A DNA stretch of 64,000 nt from Sphingopyxis sp. 113P3 (lineage in GTDB: Bacteria > Pseudomonadota > Alphaproteobacteria > Sphingomonadales > Sphingomonadaceae): assembly GCF_001278035.1 (NCBI RefSeq), contig NZ_CP009452.1, positions 1,707,501-1,771,500 of the forward strand, in the 5' to 3' direction. Position 1 is the stretch's first letter. Each line of letters begins with the position of its first letter. This document shows, in pieces, positions 28,584 to 38,042 of the stretch. A program made the translations under genes and the position numbers. The notes below the pieces were generated by a model. It saw only the letters and a program-made list of their open reading frames with translations. It ran no database searches and was not told where the DNA came from.

Positions 28584-30026
28584 ATGGCGTCGGTAATCGA
28601 GAGCGAAGCGCAGCGCATGGATCAGGTGCTTGCGGCGCAACGGACGAGCTTCACGGCGGCCATGCCCGAAAGCCTGGCCGTGCGGGCAGACCGCATCGAC
28701 CGCGCGATCGCTCTGCTTATCGACCATGCAGATGAGTTTGCAAAAGCGGTGAGCGAGGATTTCGGACATCGCAGCCGCGAACAGACCCTGATGACCGACA
28801 TCCTCCCCTCGGTCAGCGCCCTGAAGCACGCGAAGAAGCATATGTCGGGCTGGGCAAGGGGAGAGAAACGCAAGCCAACTTTCCCGCTCGGCCTGTTCGG
28901 GGCCAAGGCGGAGGTCGTATTTCAGCCCAAGGGCGTCGTCGGTGTGGTCTCGCCGTGGAACTTTCCGGTTGGCATGGTCTTCGTGCCGATGGCGGGCATC
29001 CTCGCCGCCGGAAACCGTGCGATGATCAAGCCGAGCGAATTCACCGAAAATGTCTCCACGTTGATGGCGCGCCTCGTTCCCGACTATTTCGACGAGACCG
29101 AGATGGCGGTCTTCACCGGCGGGGCCGATGTTGGCGTGGCATTCTCGCGCCTCGCGTTCGACCATCTGATCTTCACAGGAGCGACGAGCGTGGGCAAGCA
29201 CATCATGCGCGCCGCGGCGGACAATCTGGTGCCGGTGACGCTCGAACTAGGTGGCAAGTCGCCGACGTTCATCGGACGCAGCGCCGACAAGATGCTTGCG
29301 GGTCAGCGCGTCGCGATGGGCAAGCTGATGAACGCCGGGCAGATCTGCCTCGCGCCCGACTATCTTCTTGTTGCAGAGGAACAGGAAGGCGACGTGATCG
29401 ACGGGGTCACCAAGGGTGCGGCCGCGCTCTATCCGACGATGCTGGCCAATGACGATTACACCTCGGTCGTGAACGGCCGCAACTACGACCGGCTTCAGTC
29501 CTATCTGGCGGACGCGCGCGAGAAGGGTGCCGAGGTGATAGAGGTCAACCCTGCGAACGAGGATTTCGCGAGCGCCAACGGGCATAAGATGCCGCTGCAC
29601 ATCGTGCGCAATCCGACCGACGATATGAAGGTCATGCAGGAGGAGATATTCGGGCCCATTCTGCCGGTGAAGACCTACCGTTCGATCGACGATGCAATCG
29701 ATTATGTGAACGCACACGACCGCCCCCTCGGTCTCTATTATTTCGGGCAGGACAAGAGCGAGGAGGAGCGGGTTCTGACGCGGACGATTTCGGGCGGGGT
29801 CACGGTCAACGATGTCGTGTTTCACAACGCCATGGACGATCTGCCTTTCGGCGGTATCGGGCCCTCGGGCATGGGCAATTATCATGGACTCGATGGCTTT
29901 CGCACCTTCAGTCACGCGCGCGCCGTCTATCGCCAACCAAAGCTCGACGTTGCTGGCCTCGCGGGGTTCAAGCCCCCCTATGGCAAAGCAACCGCGAAGA
30001 CGTTGGCGCGACAGCTCAAGAAATAG
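28584..30026 (+). CDS. Coniferyl aldehyde dehydrogenase
   Basis: 480-residue aldehyde dehydrogenase of the CALDH / class-3-like group, oxidising coniferyl-type or other aromatic/aliphatic aldehydes. Catalytic Glu in TLELGGKSPTFIG and Cys in NAGQICLAPDY; VVSPWNFPVGMVF is the cofactor loop. The C-terminus (RQPKLDVAGLAGFKPPYGK) is characteristic of this subgroup. ATG 28584 has GGGAGAGAGGG immediately upstream. Substrate is inferred from family only; it could serve general aldehyde detoxification. Confidence 0.83.
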   Translation: MASVIESEAQRMDQVLAAQRTSFTAAMPESLAVRADRIDRAIALLIDHADEFAKAVSEDFGHRSREQTLMTDILPSVSALKHAKKHMSGWARGEKRKPTFPLGLFGAKAEVVFQPKGVVGVVSPWNFPVGMVFVPMAGILAAGNRAMIKPSEFTENVSTLMARLVPDYFDETEMAVFTGGADVGVAFSRLAFDHLIFTGATSVGKHIMRAAADNLVPVTLELGGKSPTFIGRSADKMLAGQRVAMGKLMNAGQICLAPDYLLVAEEQEGDVIDGVTKGAAALYPTMLANDDYTSVVNGRNYDRLQSYLADAREKGAEVIEVNPANEDFASANGHKMPLHIVRNPTDDMKVMQEEIFGPILPVKTYRSIDDAIDYVNAHDRPLGLYYFGQDKSEEERVLTRTISGGVTVNDVVFHNAMDDLPFGGIGPSGMGNYHGLDGFRTFSHARAVYRQPKLDVAGLAGFKPPYGKATAKTLARQLKK

Positions 30027-30072
30027 CTTGGCAAGCGGCAGCGCTTCGCCTTAGGGGAGGCGCCGTCCACGG

Positions 30073-30157
30073 GCCCCTGTGGTGAAATTGGTAGACGCGC
30101 TCGACTCAAAATCGAGTTCCGCAAGGAGTGCTGGTTCGAGTCCGGCCAGGGGCACCA
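30073..30157 (+). tRNA. tRNA-Leu (CAA)
   Basis: Complete cloverleaf: acceptor stem GCCCCTG / CAGGGGC, anticodon stem CTCGA / TCGAG closing the loop CTCAAAA, giving anticodon CAA (reads UUG). It has the long variable arm of a class II tRNA, the T-loop sequence TTCGAGT and an encoded CCA at 30155-30157. Confidence 0.97.
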
Positions 30158-30184
30158 CCACCAACGTCCGGCCAAAGCGCTCCT

Positions 30185-30523
30185 TCAGCCCTTGTCCTCA
30201 AGGTCCAGCGCTTCTTCCAGCGTGTCGATCGAGCCGACGGGATCGGCAGGTTCGCCGCAGTGCGGAAAGATCGCGTCAAGCCGGCGGCGCAGTGTTTCGT
30301 CGAAAAGCGTCTGGTTCGATCGGCGCGCCTGCGACAGCGTGAGTTCCATGCGGATCGCGTCCTTGATCCGCTCAAGCGCGGCCTTTTCGAGGATCCCGAC
30401 CTTCAAGAGCTCCTCGCAAAGCTGGATCAGTCCCACCGTCGTGGCATGCGCCCGCAACCCAAGAAAATCGATCGTCCGATGCAATTCGCGCGCGCCTGCT
30501 GCACGCTGTTCGATGCTGCTCAT
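30185..30523 (-). CDS. Hypothetical protein
   Basis: 112-residue soluble, helix-rich protein not recognised as a family. A patch LIQLCEELLKVGILEKAALERI looks like paired amphipathic helices, and the C-terminus is acidic (SIDTLEEALDLEDKG). ATG 30523 is preceded by GGAGAGTGAG, a good ribosome site; a start six codons earlier is possible. It converges on tRNA-Leu and is followed upstream by the heme-barrel gene on the same strand. Codon use is like its neighbours, supporting a real gene. Confidence 0.65.
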   Translation of the reverse strand: MSSIEQRAAGARELHRTIDFLGLRAHATTVGLIQLCEELLKVGILEKAALERIKDAIRMELTLSQARRSNQTLFDETLRRRLDAIFPHCGEPADPVGSIDTLEEALDLEDKG

Positions 30524-30622
30524 CTCACTCTCCCTCACCACTCCTGCAAGAGCGCGCCAGCCTCTTTGCCGGTCTGCCGTCTTGCGGTTACTTAGCAGGT
30601 TAAGTGTATCGCAGGCGCGGTG

Positions 30623-31288
30623 TCAAACGCCTGATGTCGCTTTTGTCGCGGCGCGCGCGATCTTTGCCCAGGGATTAAGGTCAGGTTCGGCGATCTTCGT
30701 GAGCCGGTTGGTGTCGCGGTGGATAAAAGGCTCGCTCTGCCCTTTGATCACCAATGTGGTGTCGAGGACATAGCTCCAGTCGCCGTCGTCGTGGAAATCA
30801 ACGCTGATCTGATATTTATCGGTCCGGAACGCGAGTTCGAGGAAAGTCGTTGAGCAGATTCCATATTCGCTGGTGCCGCGCTCGGCTGTTAGCACGAGGC
30901 GTCTCGCGTCGGGCTCGGCATGCCCCGCGGCTATCGCAATCTGGCCGCGCGGGATCGCGAGCGTCTGGAGGATCAGGCCGGTCGCAGGCTCGTAGAGCCA
31001 ATATCCGACCTGGTCGTGAAAGCTGATGTCCTCCTCGGGGGTGTTGATATGGGCGTGATAGCGCAGCCCATAAAAGAGCTGCGGTCCGTTCGCCTGCGGG
31101 TCGATCGGCTGTAACTCGATCCGCTCATAATATTGGCGCGTTTCAGGGCCGTCGGCCTTTGGGTTGATGTCGACCCCGCGATGTCCTTCCCAGATGCCCG
31201 CAAGACGGCGTAGAGGCCCGAGCCGAGCCAAAGTGTCGGGATCGATATCATCGGGTTCAGTGAAAATATCGTCCGGAACCAGCATCAT
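30623..31288 (-). CDS. Heme-binding beta-barrel (nitrobindin-like) protein
   Basis: 221-residue protein of the FABP-like / DUF1794 heme-binding barrel group, recognised from LAGIWEGHRGVD near the N-terminus, the alternating-strand pattern (QLFYGLRYHAHI, VGYWLYEPATGLILQTLAIPRG) and a C-terminal barrel strand. Nitrobindins bind ferric heme and interact with NO species. The axial His cannot be placed securely, so heme binding here is an inference. Confidence 0.65.
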   Translation of the reverse strand: MMLVPDDIFTEPDDIDPDTLARLGPLRRLAGIWEGHRGVDINPKADGPETRQYYERIELQPIDPQANGPQLFYGLRYHAHINTPEEDISFHDQVGYWLYEPATGLILQTLAIPRGQIAIAAGHAEPDARRLVLTAERGTSEYGICSTTFLELAFRTDKYQISVDFHDDGDWSYVLDTTLVIKGQSEPFIHRDTNRLTKIAEPDLNPWAKIARAATKATSGV

Positions 31289-31305
31289 CCCCCCCGCTTT
31301 GAGTG

Positions 31306-32157
31306 TCAGATATCCTCGACCAGCCGGCCATAGAGTTGCGGCCGCCGGTCGCGAAAGAAACCCATGCCGGCGCGGTGCTTTGCGGTGCGATCAAGGTCGA
31401 TCGTCTCCACCAACGCGCCCGTTTCCTCGCGCTCGAACGCCTGTGTCAGGTCGCCCCATTCGTTTGTAATGAAGCTATGGCCGTAGAAGTCGGCGTCGCC
31501 CTCGCGTCCGATGCGGTTGGCGGCGATGACGGGCATGCAGTTCGACACGGCATGTCCCTGCATCGCGCGGCGCCACATGCGACTGGTGTCAAGATCCGCG
31601 TCATAGGGTTCCGACCCGATCGCGGTCGGATAGAAAAGCAGTTCCGCGCCCATCAGCGCCATCGCGCGCGCCGTTTCGGGATACCATTGGTCCCAGCACA
31701 CGCCGATTCCGATTCGCGTTCCAAAAACATCCCAGACCTTGAAACCCGTGTTGCCGGGACGAAAATAATATTTTTCCTCATATCCAGGCCCATCCGGGAT
31801 ATGGCTCTTGCGATACGTCCCGAGGATCGCGCCATCGGGCCCAATCATCGCCAGCGTGTTATAGTAATGCTGTCCATCTTTTTCGAAGAAGCTCGTGGGA
31901 ATCGCGACGTTGAGCTTCGCGGCGAGCGTCTGCATCGCGATTACGCTCGGATGTTCCGCGGTCGGGCGCGCGCCCGCGAACAATTCTTCCTCCTCGACCT
32001 GGCAAAAATAGGGCCCTTCGAAGAGTTCAGGCGGCAAGATGATCTGTGCTCCCTGGGCCGCCGCTTCCTCGACAAGCGCCGAGACGGCATCGATGTTGGG
32101 CCCTACAGGGCCCGGCAGGGGAAGCTGCAATGCGGCGACGGTGATGCTGCGGGACAT
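31306..32157 (-). CDS. aguB: N-carbamoylputrescine amidase
   Basis: 283-residue nitrilase-superfamily amidase converting N-carbamoylputrescine to putrescine, CO2 and ammonia. The triad is Glu in LPPELFEGPYF, Lys in YRKSHIPDGPG and Cys in GVCWDQWYPE; YEEKYYFRPG is diagnostic of AguB. It follows aguA by 7 bases on the same strand, so together they turn agmatine into putrescine. ATG 32157 matches the family N-terminus; the longer frame overlaps aguA. Confidence 0.95.
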   Translation of the reverse strand: MSRSITVAALQLPLPGPVGPNIDAVSALVEEAAAQGAQIILPPELFEGPYFCQVEEEELFAGARPTAEHPSVIAMQTLAAKLNVAIPTSFFEKDGQHYYNTLAMIGPDGAILGTYRKSHIPDGPGYEEKYYFRPGNTGFKVWDVFGTRIGIGVCWDQWYPETARAMALMGAELLFYPTAIGSEPYDADLDTSRMWRRAMQGHAVSNCMPVIAANRIGREGDADFYGHSFITNEWGDLTQAFEREETGALVETIDLDRTAKHRAGMGFFRDRRPQLYGRLVEDI

Positions 32158-32164
32158 AGCAGCC

Positions 32165-33148
32165 CTATGCCGGAAGCTGCTGGCTCGAGCAATGGAAGCT
32201 CCCGCCGCCGATGAGGATTCCGCGCGCGTCGATGCCGACGGTGCGGCGCTCCGGAAAAAGCGCCGCAAGCGCGTCGACGGCCGCGGCATCGTTCGCCGAA
32301 CCATAGGTCGGAACAACCACGACGCTGTTGCCGATATAGAAGTTCATGTAGCTTGCTGCTGCAATCTCACCCTCGATTTCGATGCGGCCGGGTGAGGGAA
32401 GGTCGACGATCTCGACACCTTCGAAAGCTTCAGCGCGCGTGCGGGCATCGGTGTAGATCGCAGCGTTGGGATCATTGCTGTCTGCCGGGGCGGGGATAGC
32501 AAGCCGGCCTTCACCCACGAAACGCGCCAGATTGTCCACATGGCCATCGGTGTGGTCACCCGTCAGACCTTTGCCGAGCCAGAGGATCCGCTCGATACCA
32601 AGCGATTGATGCAGCCGTACGGCGATATCCTCACGGGTCAGCGATGGGTTCCGGTTGGGGTGGAGGAGACACTCCTCGGTCGTCACGGCCAGCCCGGTGC
32701 CATCGACGTCGATGCCGCCGCCCTCGAGCACCCAGTCCTGCTCATCAACGGGCAGGCCGCTTTTCGCGCCAAGCTCCGCGCCGACCTCCAGATCGCCCGG
32801 CATGACGAATTTGTCGCCCCACCAGTTAAAGCGAAAATTGCGCGCTCGCCGCGTTGCCCCTGTGCCGGCGATGATCGGCCCCGTGTCACGTAGCCAGATA
32901 TCACCCAGCGACTGAACGAGGATGAGGACGCCAGCTTCGACGAGTCGCGCCGCGATCTCCGCCTGCGCCGTGTCGTTGACGACGAGCCGCACCTCTTCGC
33001 CGCGCCCGCCATCATGTACGGCATTTGCGAAAGCCGCGACGTCGCGGCGCGCGGCGTCGATGTGACCGGCCCACTCCTCGGCGAGGTGCGGGAATCCGAT
33101 CCACACCGCCTCGTGGGGCGCCCATTCGGCGGGCATTCTCAGACTCAT
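32165..33148 (-). CDS. aguA: Agmatine deiminase
   Basis: 327-residue enzyme hydrolysing agmatine to N-carbamoylputrescine and ammonia. The guanidino-modifying fold is shown by WLRDTGP, VLEGGGIDVDG, DHTDGHVDNLARF and the active-site Cys in GGSFHCSSQQLP near the C-terminus. First gene of the aguA-aguB pair; its promoter probably lies in the 33149-33269 gap, which also carries a REP-like palindrome. Confidence 0.95.
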   Translation of the reverse strand: MSLRMPAEWAPHEAVWIGFPHLAEEWAGHIDAARRDVAAFANAVHDGGRGEEVRLVVNDTAQAEIAARLVEAGVLILVQSLGDIWLRDTGPIIAGTGATRRARNFRFNWWGDKFVMPGDLEVGAELGAKSGLPVDEQDWVLEGGGIDVDGTGLAVTTEECLLHPNRNPSLTREDIAVRLHQSLGIERILWLGKGLTGDHTDGHVDNLARFVGEGRLAIPAPADSNDPNAAIYTDARTRAEAFEGVEIVDLPSPGRIEIEGEIAAASYMNFYIGNSVVVVPTYGSANDAAAVDALAALFPERRTVGIDARGILIGGGSFHCSSQQLPA

Positions 33149-33171
33149 GTGGTTCGGGTCCTCTTTCTCAC

Positions 33172-33227
33172 TTCGTCATTGCCGGCGAAGCGAAGCAATC
33201 CAGAGCGGGTGATGCGCTCCGGATTGC
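33172..33227. repeat. REP-like palindrome
   Basis: Between aguA and the M28 peptidase gene. GCAATCC-A-GAGCG ... CGCTC-C-GGATTGC forms an imperfect stem (33195-33227), preceded by CGTCATTGCCGGCGAAGC. Such CGTCATTGC...GCAATCC sequences recur between genes in many sphingomonad and related genomes as extragenic palindromes. Only one clear copy is seen here. Confidence 0.5.
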
Positions 33228-33269
33228 CGCGTTGCTTCCCTTCTCGCAAGGACAAACGAGCAGGGGCTA

Positions 33270-34961
33270 TTATTGCTTTCCCGCCGCGCGCGACTTGTCG
33301 CGGGCAGCGCGGAACTCATCACCCTCGAGCCAGTTCGGCCACGCGTCGGTCATCGCGAGCATCCGTCCTGCGGCATAATAGAGCTGAAGGTCAGCGAGCA
33401 TGCCATCCCAGTTCGCAATTGCCTCATATTCATCGCCGGGTGCGTGATACCGGTGCTCCTCATAATCCTCCGAGGCCTTCTTGCCGGCTTCGGTGCCGCC
33501 ATCGACCAGATCCTCACCGCTGCCAAAGTTGAACATCGGCACGCCGAGCTTTGCAAAGCTGAAATGGTCAGAGCGATAATAGAAGCCCTTCTCGGGGGTG
33601 GGTTCGTTGACCACCGTTCGCTTCGCGGTCGCCGCGATTTTTTCGAGATAAGCGTCGAGTTCGGACTTGCCCCGGCCCACGACCACGATGTCCTTTGCGG
33701 GGCCTGCGGGGCTCAGCGCGTCCATATTCACTCCGCCGACGGTCTGCGCGAGCGGGAAGACCGGATTCTCGGCATAATATTTCGAGCCGAGGAGGCCCGA
33801 TTCCTCGGCGGTTACCGCGAGGAACACGACGCTCCGGTCGGGTGCGCCAGCCTTCTGGTAAGCCTCTGCCATCGTCACCAGTCCTGCAACCCCAGTCGCA
33901 TTGTCAACCGCGCCATTGCAGATATCATCGCCATCGACGGGCGCACAGCGACCAAGATGATCCCAGTGCGCGGTGTAGAGAACATATTCGTCGGGTCGCT
34001 TCGTACCCGGCAGCACGCCGATGACGTTGCGCGACATTTTCTTCGCGATCTCGTTGTCGAAGCTTAGCGAGGCTTGGACCCCGGCAAGCGCCACCGCCTT
34101 GAAACCCTTTTTCTTCGCGGCTTCGCGCAGTGCGTCGAAATCCTGCCCGGCGCTTGCGAAAAGCTGTTTCGCCTTGTCGAGCTGGATCCAACCATTGGCG
34201 GCGGTCTGGTCCGCGCCGCCGTTCTTGCTGTCGGCGAGATATTGGGTGCCGGTCCAGCTCGATTCGACAACGTTCCAACCATAGGCGGCGGGTTCGGTAT
34301 CGTGGACGATCAGCGCCGCCGCGGCGCCTTGCCGTGCCGCTTCTTCAAACTTGTAGGTCCACCGGCCGTAATAGGTCATGGCGCGGCCGTTGAACTCACC
34401 CTTTGCTTCTTTCGTCTGCCAGTCGGGATCGTTGATGAGGATGACGACCGTTTTTCCTTTCACGTCAACTCCGGCATAGTCGTTCCAGCCCTTCTCCGGC
34501 GCGTTGATGCCGTAGCCGACGAAAACGACGTCGCTGTCCCTGACCGAAATCTGCGCCTGAACGCGATAGCTGGCGGCGACGAAGTCGGCTCCATATTTGA
34601 GCGACATCGGCGTCTTGCCGCCAGCGAAGCTGAGTGGGCTGACATTTTTTGCGGTGATTTCAACAAGCGGCACGTCTTGAGTCCAGCTTCCGTTGTTGCC
34701 GGGCTTGAGTCCTGCTTCGGTGAATTTCCTGATCAGATAGGAAACCGTCTTTTCTTCACCAGCAGTTCCTGGCGCGCGCCCTTCGTAGCTGTCCTGCGAA
34801 AGCTCCTTCGTGACCTCCTGGAGCGTGGGAAGCGACAGCTCGGGAAGCTCGACGGGGGGGAGTACGCCAGCACCGCTGGCCGTCTTGTCGGTAGAGGCGT
34901 TGCACGCGGCAAGCGCCAATAGCGCAGCGGCCGCGAGCGGGGCGGGGGTGAAACGAAGCAT
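33270..34961 (-). CDS. M28 family metallopeptidase, lipoprotein
   Basis: 563-residue exported zinc aminopeptidase-type enzyme. The N-terminus has a lipoprotein signal with lipobox LALAAC (Cys about 21), so it is envelope-anchored. A protease-associated (PA) domain lies in the middle (GKTVVILINDPDW region). The M28 di-zinc set is visible: His/Asp in TAHWDHLG, Asp in GAVDNATGVAG, Glu-Glu in AEESGLLGSK, Asp in VNMDALSP and His in RSDHFSFAKLG. ATG 34961 gives the signal peptide; upstream in-frame residues do not. It is divergent from the S9 peptidase, suggesting joint peptide use. Confidence 0.92.
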   Translation of the reverse strand: MLRFTPAPLAAAALLALAACNASTDKTASGAGVLPPVELPELSLPTLQEVTKELSQDSYEGRAPGTAGEEKTVSYLIRKFTEAGLKPGNNGSWTQDVPLVEITAKNVSPLSFAGGKTPMSLKYGADFVAASYRVQAQISVRDSDVVFVGYGINAPEKGWNDYAGVDVKGKTVVILINDPDWQTKEAKGEFNGRAMTYYGRWTYKFEEAARQGAAAALIVHDTEPAAYGWNVVESSWTGTQYLADSKNGGADQTAANGWIQLDKAKQLFASAGQDFDALREAAKKKGFKAVALAGVQASLSFDNEIAKKMSRNVIGVLPGTKRPDEYVLYTAHWDHLGRCAPVDGDDICNGAVDNATGVAGLVTMAEAYQKAGAPDRSVVFLAVTAEESGLLGSKYYAENPVFPLAQTVGGVNMDALSPAGPAKDIVVVGRGKSELDAYLEKIAATAKRTVVNEPTPEKGFYYRSDHFSFAKLGVPMFNFGSGEDLVDGGTEAGKKASEDYEEHRYHAPGDEYEAIANWDGMLADLQLYYAAGRMLAMTDAWPNWLEGDEFRAARDKSRAAGKQ

Positions 34962-35172
34962 CGATCGTCCTTGTCCGGTGGAATGTTGCGGGCGTTGTGC
35001 CAGCCCCGCCACCGGCAGGCAAGGGCGGTGCAGCGCCTCAGGATGGACGGGCTTTGCGGCTTGTCATGGAAGCACCGCCCTCTATGCTAGACCGCAGGGG
35101 CAATTGTTCGTTGAAAACATGGCCTTTGGTTCGCGCTCGCGCGAGGGATCGCACTTATCTTGGGGGTGGAGA

Positions 35173-37149
35173 ATGAGGTTTTGGGGGGCGGCACTGATCG
35201 TGCCGGTACTAGTCGCGGCAGCTGGGACGGCCTACGCGCAAGACGATACGGCAGGAAAGTTCGGTGTGCGCGAAAGCGTCCGCCAGGTCAGTATTTCGCC
35301 CGATGGTGAGCGGCTGGCCGTGATCCAGCCGGCTAAGGGCGCCGGGTCGGTCGTTTCTGTCATCACGATCGCGACCGGGGAATCGCAGCCCGTGCTCACC
35401 GCAAAGGGCGGTAGCGAGCAGCTTGGCCGCTGCGACTGGGCGCTCCCGACACGGTTGGTGTGCAGCGTGCACGTCATCAACCGCAGCCCTACAGGGCTTG
35501 CAGGGTTCAGCCGGCTACTCGCGCTCGATGCCGATGGGCAGAATATGCAGATGCTAAGCGACAAGATGCGGGTTCGTGCGCAAGGTGCAAGCCAATTCGG
35601 CGGCAGTGTCATCGACTGGTCCGACGAGGATGGAAGCGGGCGAGTCCTGATGACCCGTTATCAGAGCGGTGAATATCAGACGGGCTCGCTGCTCGGCAGA
35701 TCCGGCTCGGGTCTCGCTGTCGATGCCGTCGATACGGTGTCCTTGAAGCGCAAGACGGTTGAATCGCCCAAGGACGGCGTCGTGGACTATATTTCAGATG
35801 GGCAGGGTCACGTCCGGATGATGATCAGCCAGACAGAGACCGCCGATGGCTATACAGGTAGCACCTACAACATCTCTTACCGCAAGGCGGGCAGCCGCGA
35901 CTGGCAGAGCTTCGGCACCTATGTCAGCGAAGCCGGGTTCGATACCGGCTTTTTTCCGGTCGCGATCGATCCCGCTCTCGACCTTGTCTACGGCTTCGAC
36001 GCGTTGAATGGGCGCTCGGCGCTCTATTCGGTGTCGCTCGACGGAAAGATGACGAAGACACTCATCTATGCGAACGACCATGTCGACGTCGATGGCCTCG
36101 TCCAGATTGGCCGCAGCGGGCGCGTTGTGGGCGCCCAGTTCGTCACCGACAAGCGGCAAACGGTGTTTTTCGACCCGGCGCTGAAGTCGCTCGGCACCGC
36201 GCTTGCCAACGCGCTGCCGAACCATCCGCTCATCAGCTTCGTCGATTCGAGCGCCGACGAACAGAAGCTCGTGCTGTGGGTGGGCAGTGACGTCGATCCC
36301 GGGGGTTATTATCTCTTCGATAAAGCGACAAAACAGCTCGCCGAGATTCTGAAGCTGCGCCCCTATCTCGACCCGGCCAAGCTCGCGGAGGTGAAGCCAG
36401 TCCATTACAAGTCGCGCGATGACGTGGACATTCCCGCCTATCTGACGCTGCCTGCAGGCTCGGACGGCAAGGGGCTGCCGGCGATCGTCATGCCGCATGG
36501 CGGACCGGGCGCGCGGGACGAATGGGGCTTTGACTGGCTGTCTCAATATTTCGCGGCGCGCGGCTATGCGGTGCTGCAGCCCAATTTCAGAGGGTCCACC
36601 GGCTATGGCTCCGCGTGGTTCCAGAAGAACGGTTTTCAATCATGGCCCACCGCGATTGGTGATGTCGACGATGCAGGAAAATGGTTGGTGTCGAGCGGTA
36701 TCGCGGCGCCGGACAAGCTCGGAATCGTGGGCTGGTCCTACGGGGGCTATGCCGCGCTTCAGTCAGGGGTTTACGAACCCGGCCTGTTCAAGGCCATCGT
36801 CGCGATTGCGCCCGTGACCGATCTTGAGCAGCTCCGCGAAGATTCGCGTTATTATACGAATTTCCGCCAGGTTGAGGCGTTTATCGGTCGCGGCGATCAT
36901 GTGAAGTCGGGCTCGCCTGCGCAAAATGCCCAGAAGATTGCCGTCCCCGTGATGCTCTTTCACGGTGATTTTGACCAGAATGTCGACGTCGGACAGTCAC
37001 GGCTTATGGCGAGCCGGCTGCGCAGTGCAGGAAAGACGGTCGAATACACCGAACTTCCGGGGCTCGACCATCAGCTTGCCGACAGCGAGGTACGTACCAA
37101 CATGCTTCGCGATGCGGACAAGTTTCTGCGCGCAGCGATGGGGCAGTAG
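35173..37149 (+). CDS. S9 family prolyl oligopeptidase-like peptidase, exported
   Basis: 658-residue serine peptidase. ATG 35173 with GGTGGAGA upstream gives a signal peptide (ending GTAYAQD); an ATG at 35119 would add a polar leader. An N-terminal beta-propeller-like region (about 30-390) precedes an alpha/beta-hydrolase catalytic domain: Ser in GIVGWSYGGYAAL, Asp in FHGDFDQNVD and His in PGLDHQLAD. HGGPGARDEWGFDW is the oxyanion region. It probably degrades proline-containing or other short peptides in the periplasm. Confidence 0.92.
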   Translation: MRFWGAALIVPVLVAAAGTAYAQDDTAGKFGVRESVRQVSISPDGERLAVIQPAKGAGSVVSVITIATGESQPVLTAKGGSEQLGRCDWALPTRLVCSVHVINRSPTGLAGFSRLLALDADGQNMQMLSDKMRVRAQGASQFGGSVIDWSDEDGSGRVLMTRYQSGEYQTGSLLGRSGSGLAVDAVDTVSLKRKTVESPKDGVVDYISDGQGHVRMMISQTETADGYTGSTYNISYRKAGSRDWQSFGTYVSEAGFDTGFFPVAIDPALDLVYGFDALNGRSALYSVSLDGKMTKTLIYANDHVDVDGLVQIGRSGRVVGAQFVTDKRQTVFFDPALKSLGTALANALPNHPLISFVDSSADEQKLVLWVGSDVDPGGYYLFDKATKQLAEILKLRPYLDPAKLAEVKPVHYKSRDDVDIPAYLTLPAGSDGKGLPAIVMPHGGPGARDEWGFDWLSQYFAARGYAVLQPNFRGSTGYGSAWFQKNGFQSWPTAIGDVDDAGKWLVSSGIAAPDKLGIVGWSYGGYAALQSGVYEPGLFKAIVAIAPVTDLEQLREDSRYYTNFRQVEAFIGRGDHVKSGSPAQNAQKIAVPVMLFHGDFDQNVDVGQSRLMASRLRSAGKTVEYTELPGLDHQLADSEVRTNMLRDADKFLRAAMGQ

Positions 37150-37165
37150 GAGGCCGATGAACAAC

Positions 37166-37209
37166 AAAGAAAAGGGGGCGGACCGCTGCCGGTCCGCCCC
37201 CTTTTCTTT
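37166..37209. terminator. Strong bidirectional terminator
   Basis: Perfect 20-bp stem (37166-37185 with 37190-37209) and a 4-base loop CTGC. One side begins with an A-rich stretch, the other ends TTTTCTTT, so it works in both directions between the convergent S9 peptidase and rpsD genes. Confidence 0.93.
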
Positions 37210-37227
37210 CGGGTCAAGAAAATCAGA

Positions 37228-37839
37228 TCAGCGCGAATAGAATTCGACGACCAGATTGGGTTCCATCTTCACCGGATAGGGCACCTCGTCGAGGGTCGGT
37301 ACGCGAATGAAGGTCGCCTTGGTCCCGTCGACTGCGACATATTCGGGCAGGTCGCGCTCGGGCAGGCTCTGCGCCTCGGCGACCAGCGCCATTTCCTGCG
37401 CCTTCTTGCCGAGGGTGATTTCATCGCCCGGCTTCACAAGGCGGCTCGCGATGTTGCACTTCACGCCGTTCACATAGACGTGGCCGTGGCTGACGAGCTG
37501 GCGAGCCGAGAAGATGGTCGGCGTGAACTTCGCGCGATAGACCACCGCGTCGAGCCGGCGTTCGAGCAGGCCGATGAGGTTCTGACCCGTATCGCCCTTC
37601 ATGCGCGAAGCCTCGAAATAGTTCTTCTTGAACTGCTTTTCGGTGATGTCGCCGTAATAGCCCTTCAGCTTCTGCTTGGCGCGCAGCTGAATGCCGAAGT
37701 CCGACATCTTGCCCTTGCGGCGCTGGCCGTGCTGGCCCGGACCATATTCGCGGCGGTTGACCGGGCTTTTGGGGCGACCCCAGATGTTTTCGCCCATCCG
37801 GCGGTCGAGTTTGTACTTGGCGCTCTGGCGCTTCGACAT
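37228..37839 (-). CDS. rpsD: 30S ribosomal protein S4
   Basis: 203-residue primary 16S-rRNA-binding protein of the small subunit. Typical N-terminus ([20 protein letters not shown]), [14 protein letters not shown], and the S4 RNA-binding domain with [11 protein letters not shown] and [14 protein letters not shown]. The start at 37839 is set by this conserved N-terminus. As in many alphaproteobacteria it stands alone, not in the alpha operon; a good promoter lies about 120 bases upstream, leaving a leader in which S4 autoregulation could act. Confidence 0.98.
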   Translation of the reverse strand: MSKRQSAKYKLDRRMGENIWGRPKSPVNRREYGPGQHGQRRKGKMSDFGIQLRAKQKLKGYYGDITEKQFKKNYFEASRMKGDTGQNLIGLLERRLDAVVYRAKFTPTIFSARQLVSHGHVYVNGVKCNIASRLVKPGDEITLGKKAQEMALVAEAQSLPERDLPEYVAVDGTKATFIRVPTLDEVPYPVKMEPNLVVEFYSR

Positions 37840-37960
37840 GAGTCGTCTCCAATTTGCTATGTGCCGAAGGATTTCGGCCTGTTCCCGGGTCGCACCATAG
37901 AGCCTCAAGCCCTATGCGACCGCCGCTTCACCGGGGTGCGGGGTCCATTGCGAAGGCGCG

Positions 37961-37989
37961 CGGTTAGACGCAGGGAGCCGCAAAGTCAA
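37961..37989 (-). promoter_or_regulatory. Promoter of rpsD
   Basis: On the minus strand TTGACT (37984-37989) and TAACCG (37961-37966) are separated by exactly 17 bases, a good housekeeping promoter for a GC-rich alphaproteobacterium. It implies a leader of about 115 bases before rpsD. Confidence 0.55.
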
Positions 37990-38042
37990 GCGCTCTTGCC
38001 TTCGGCTCGACAGAAAGAAAAAAGCCGCTAAAGGCTGCCCCC

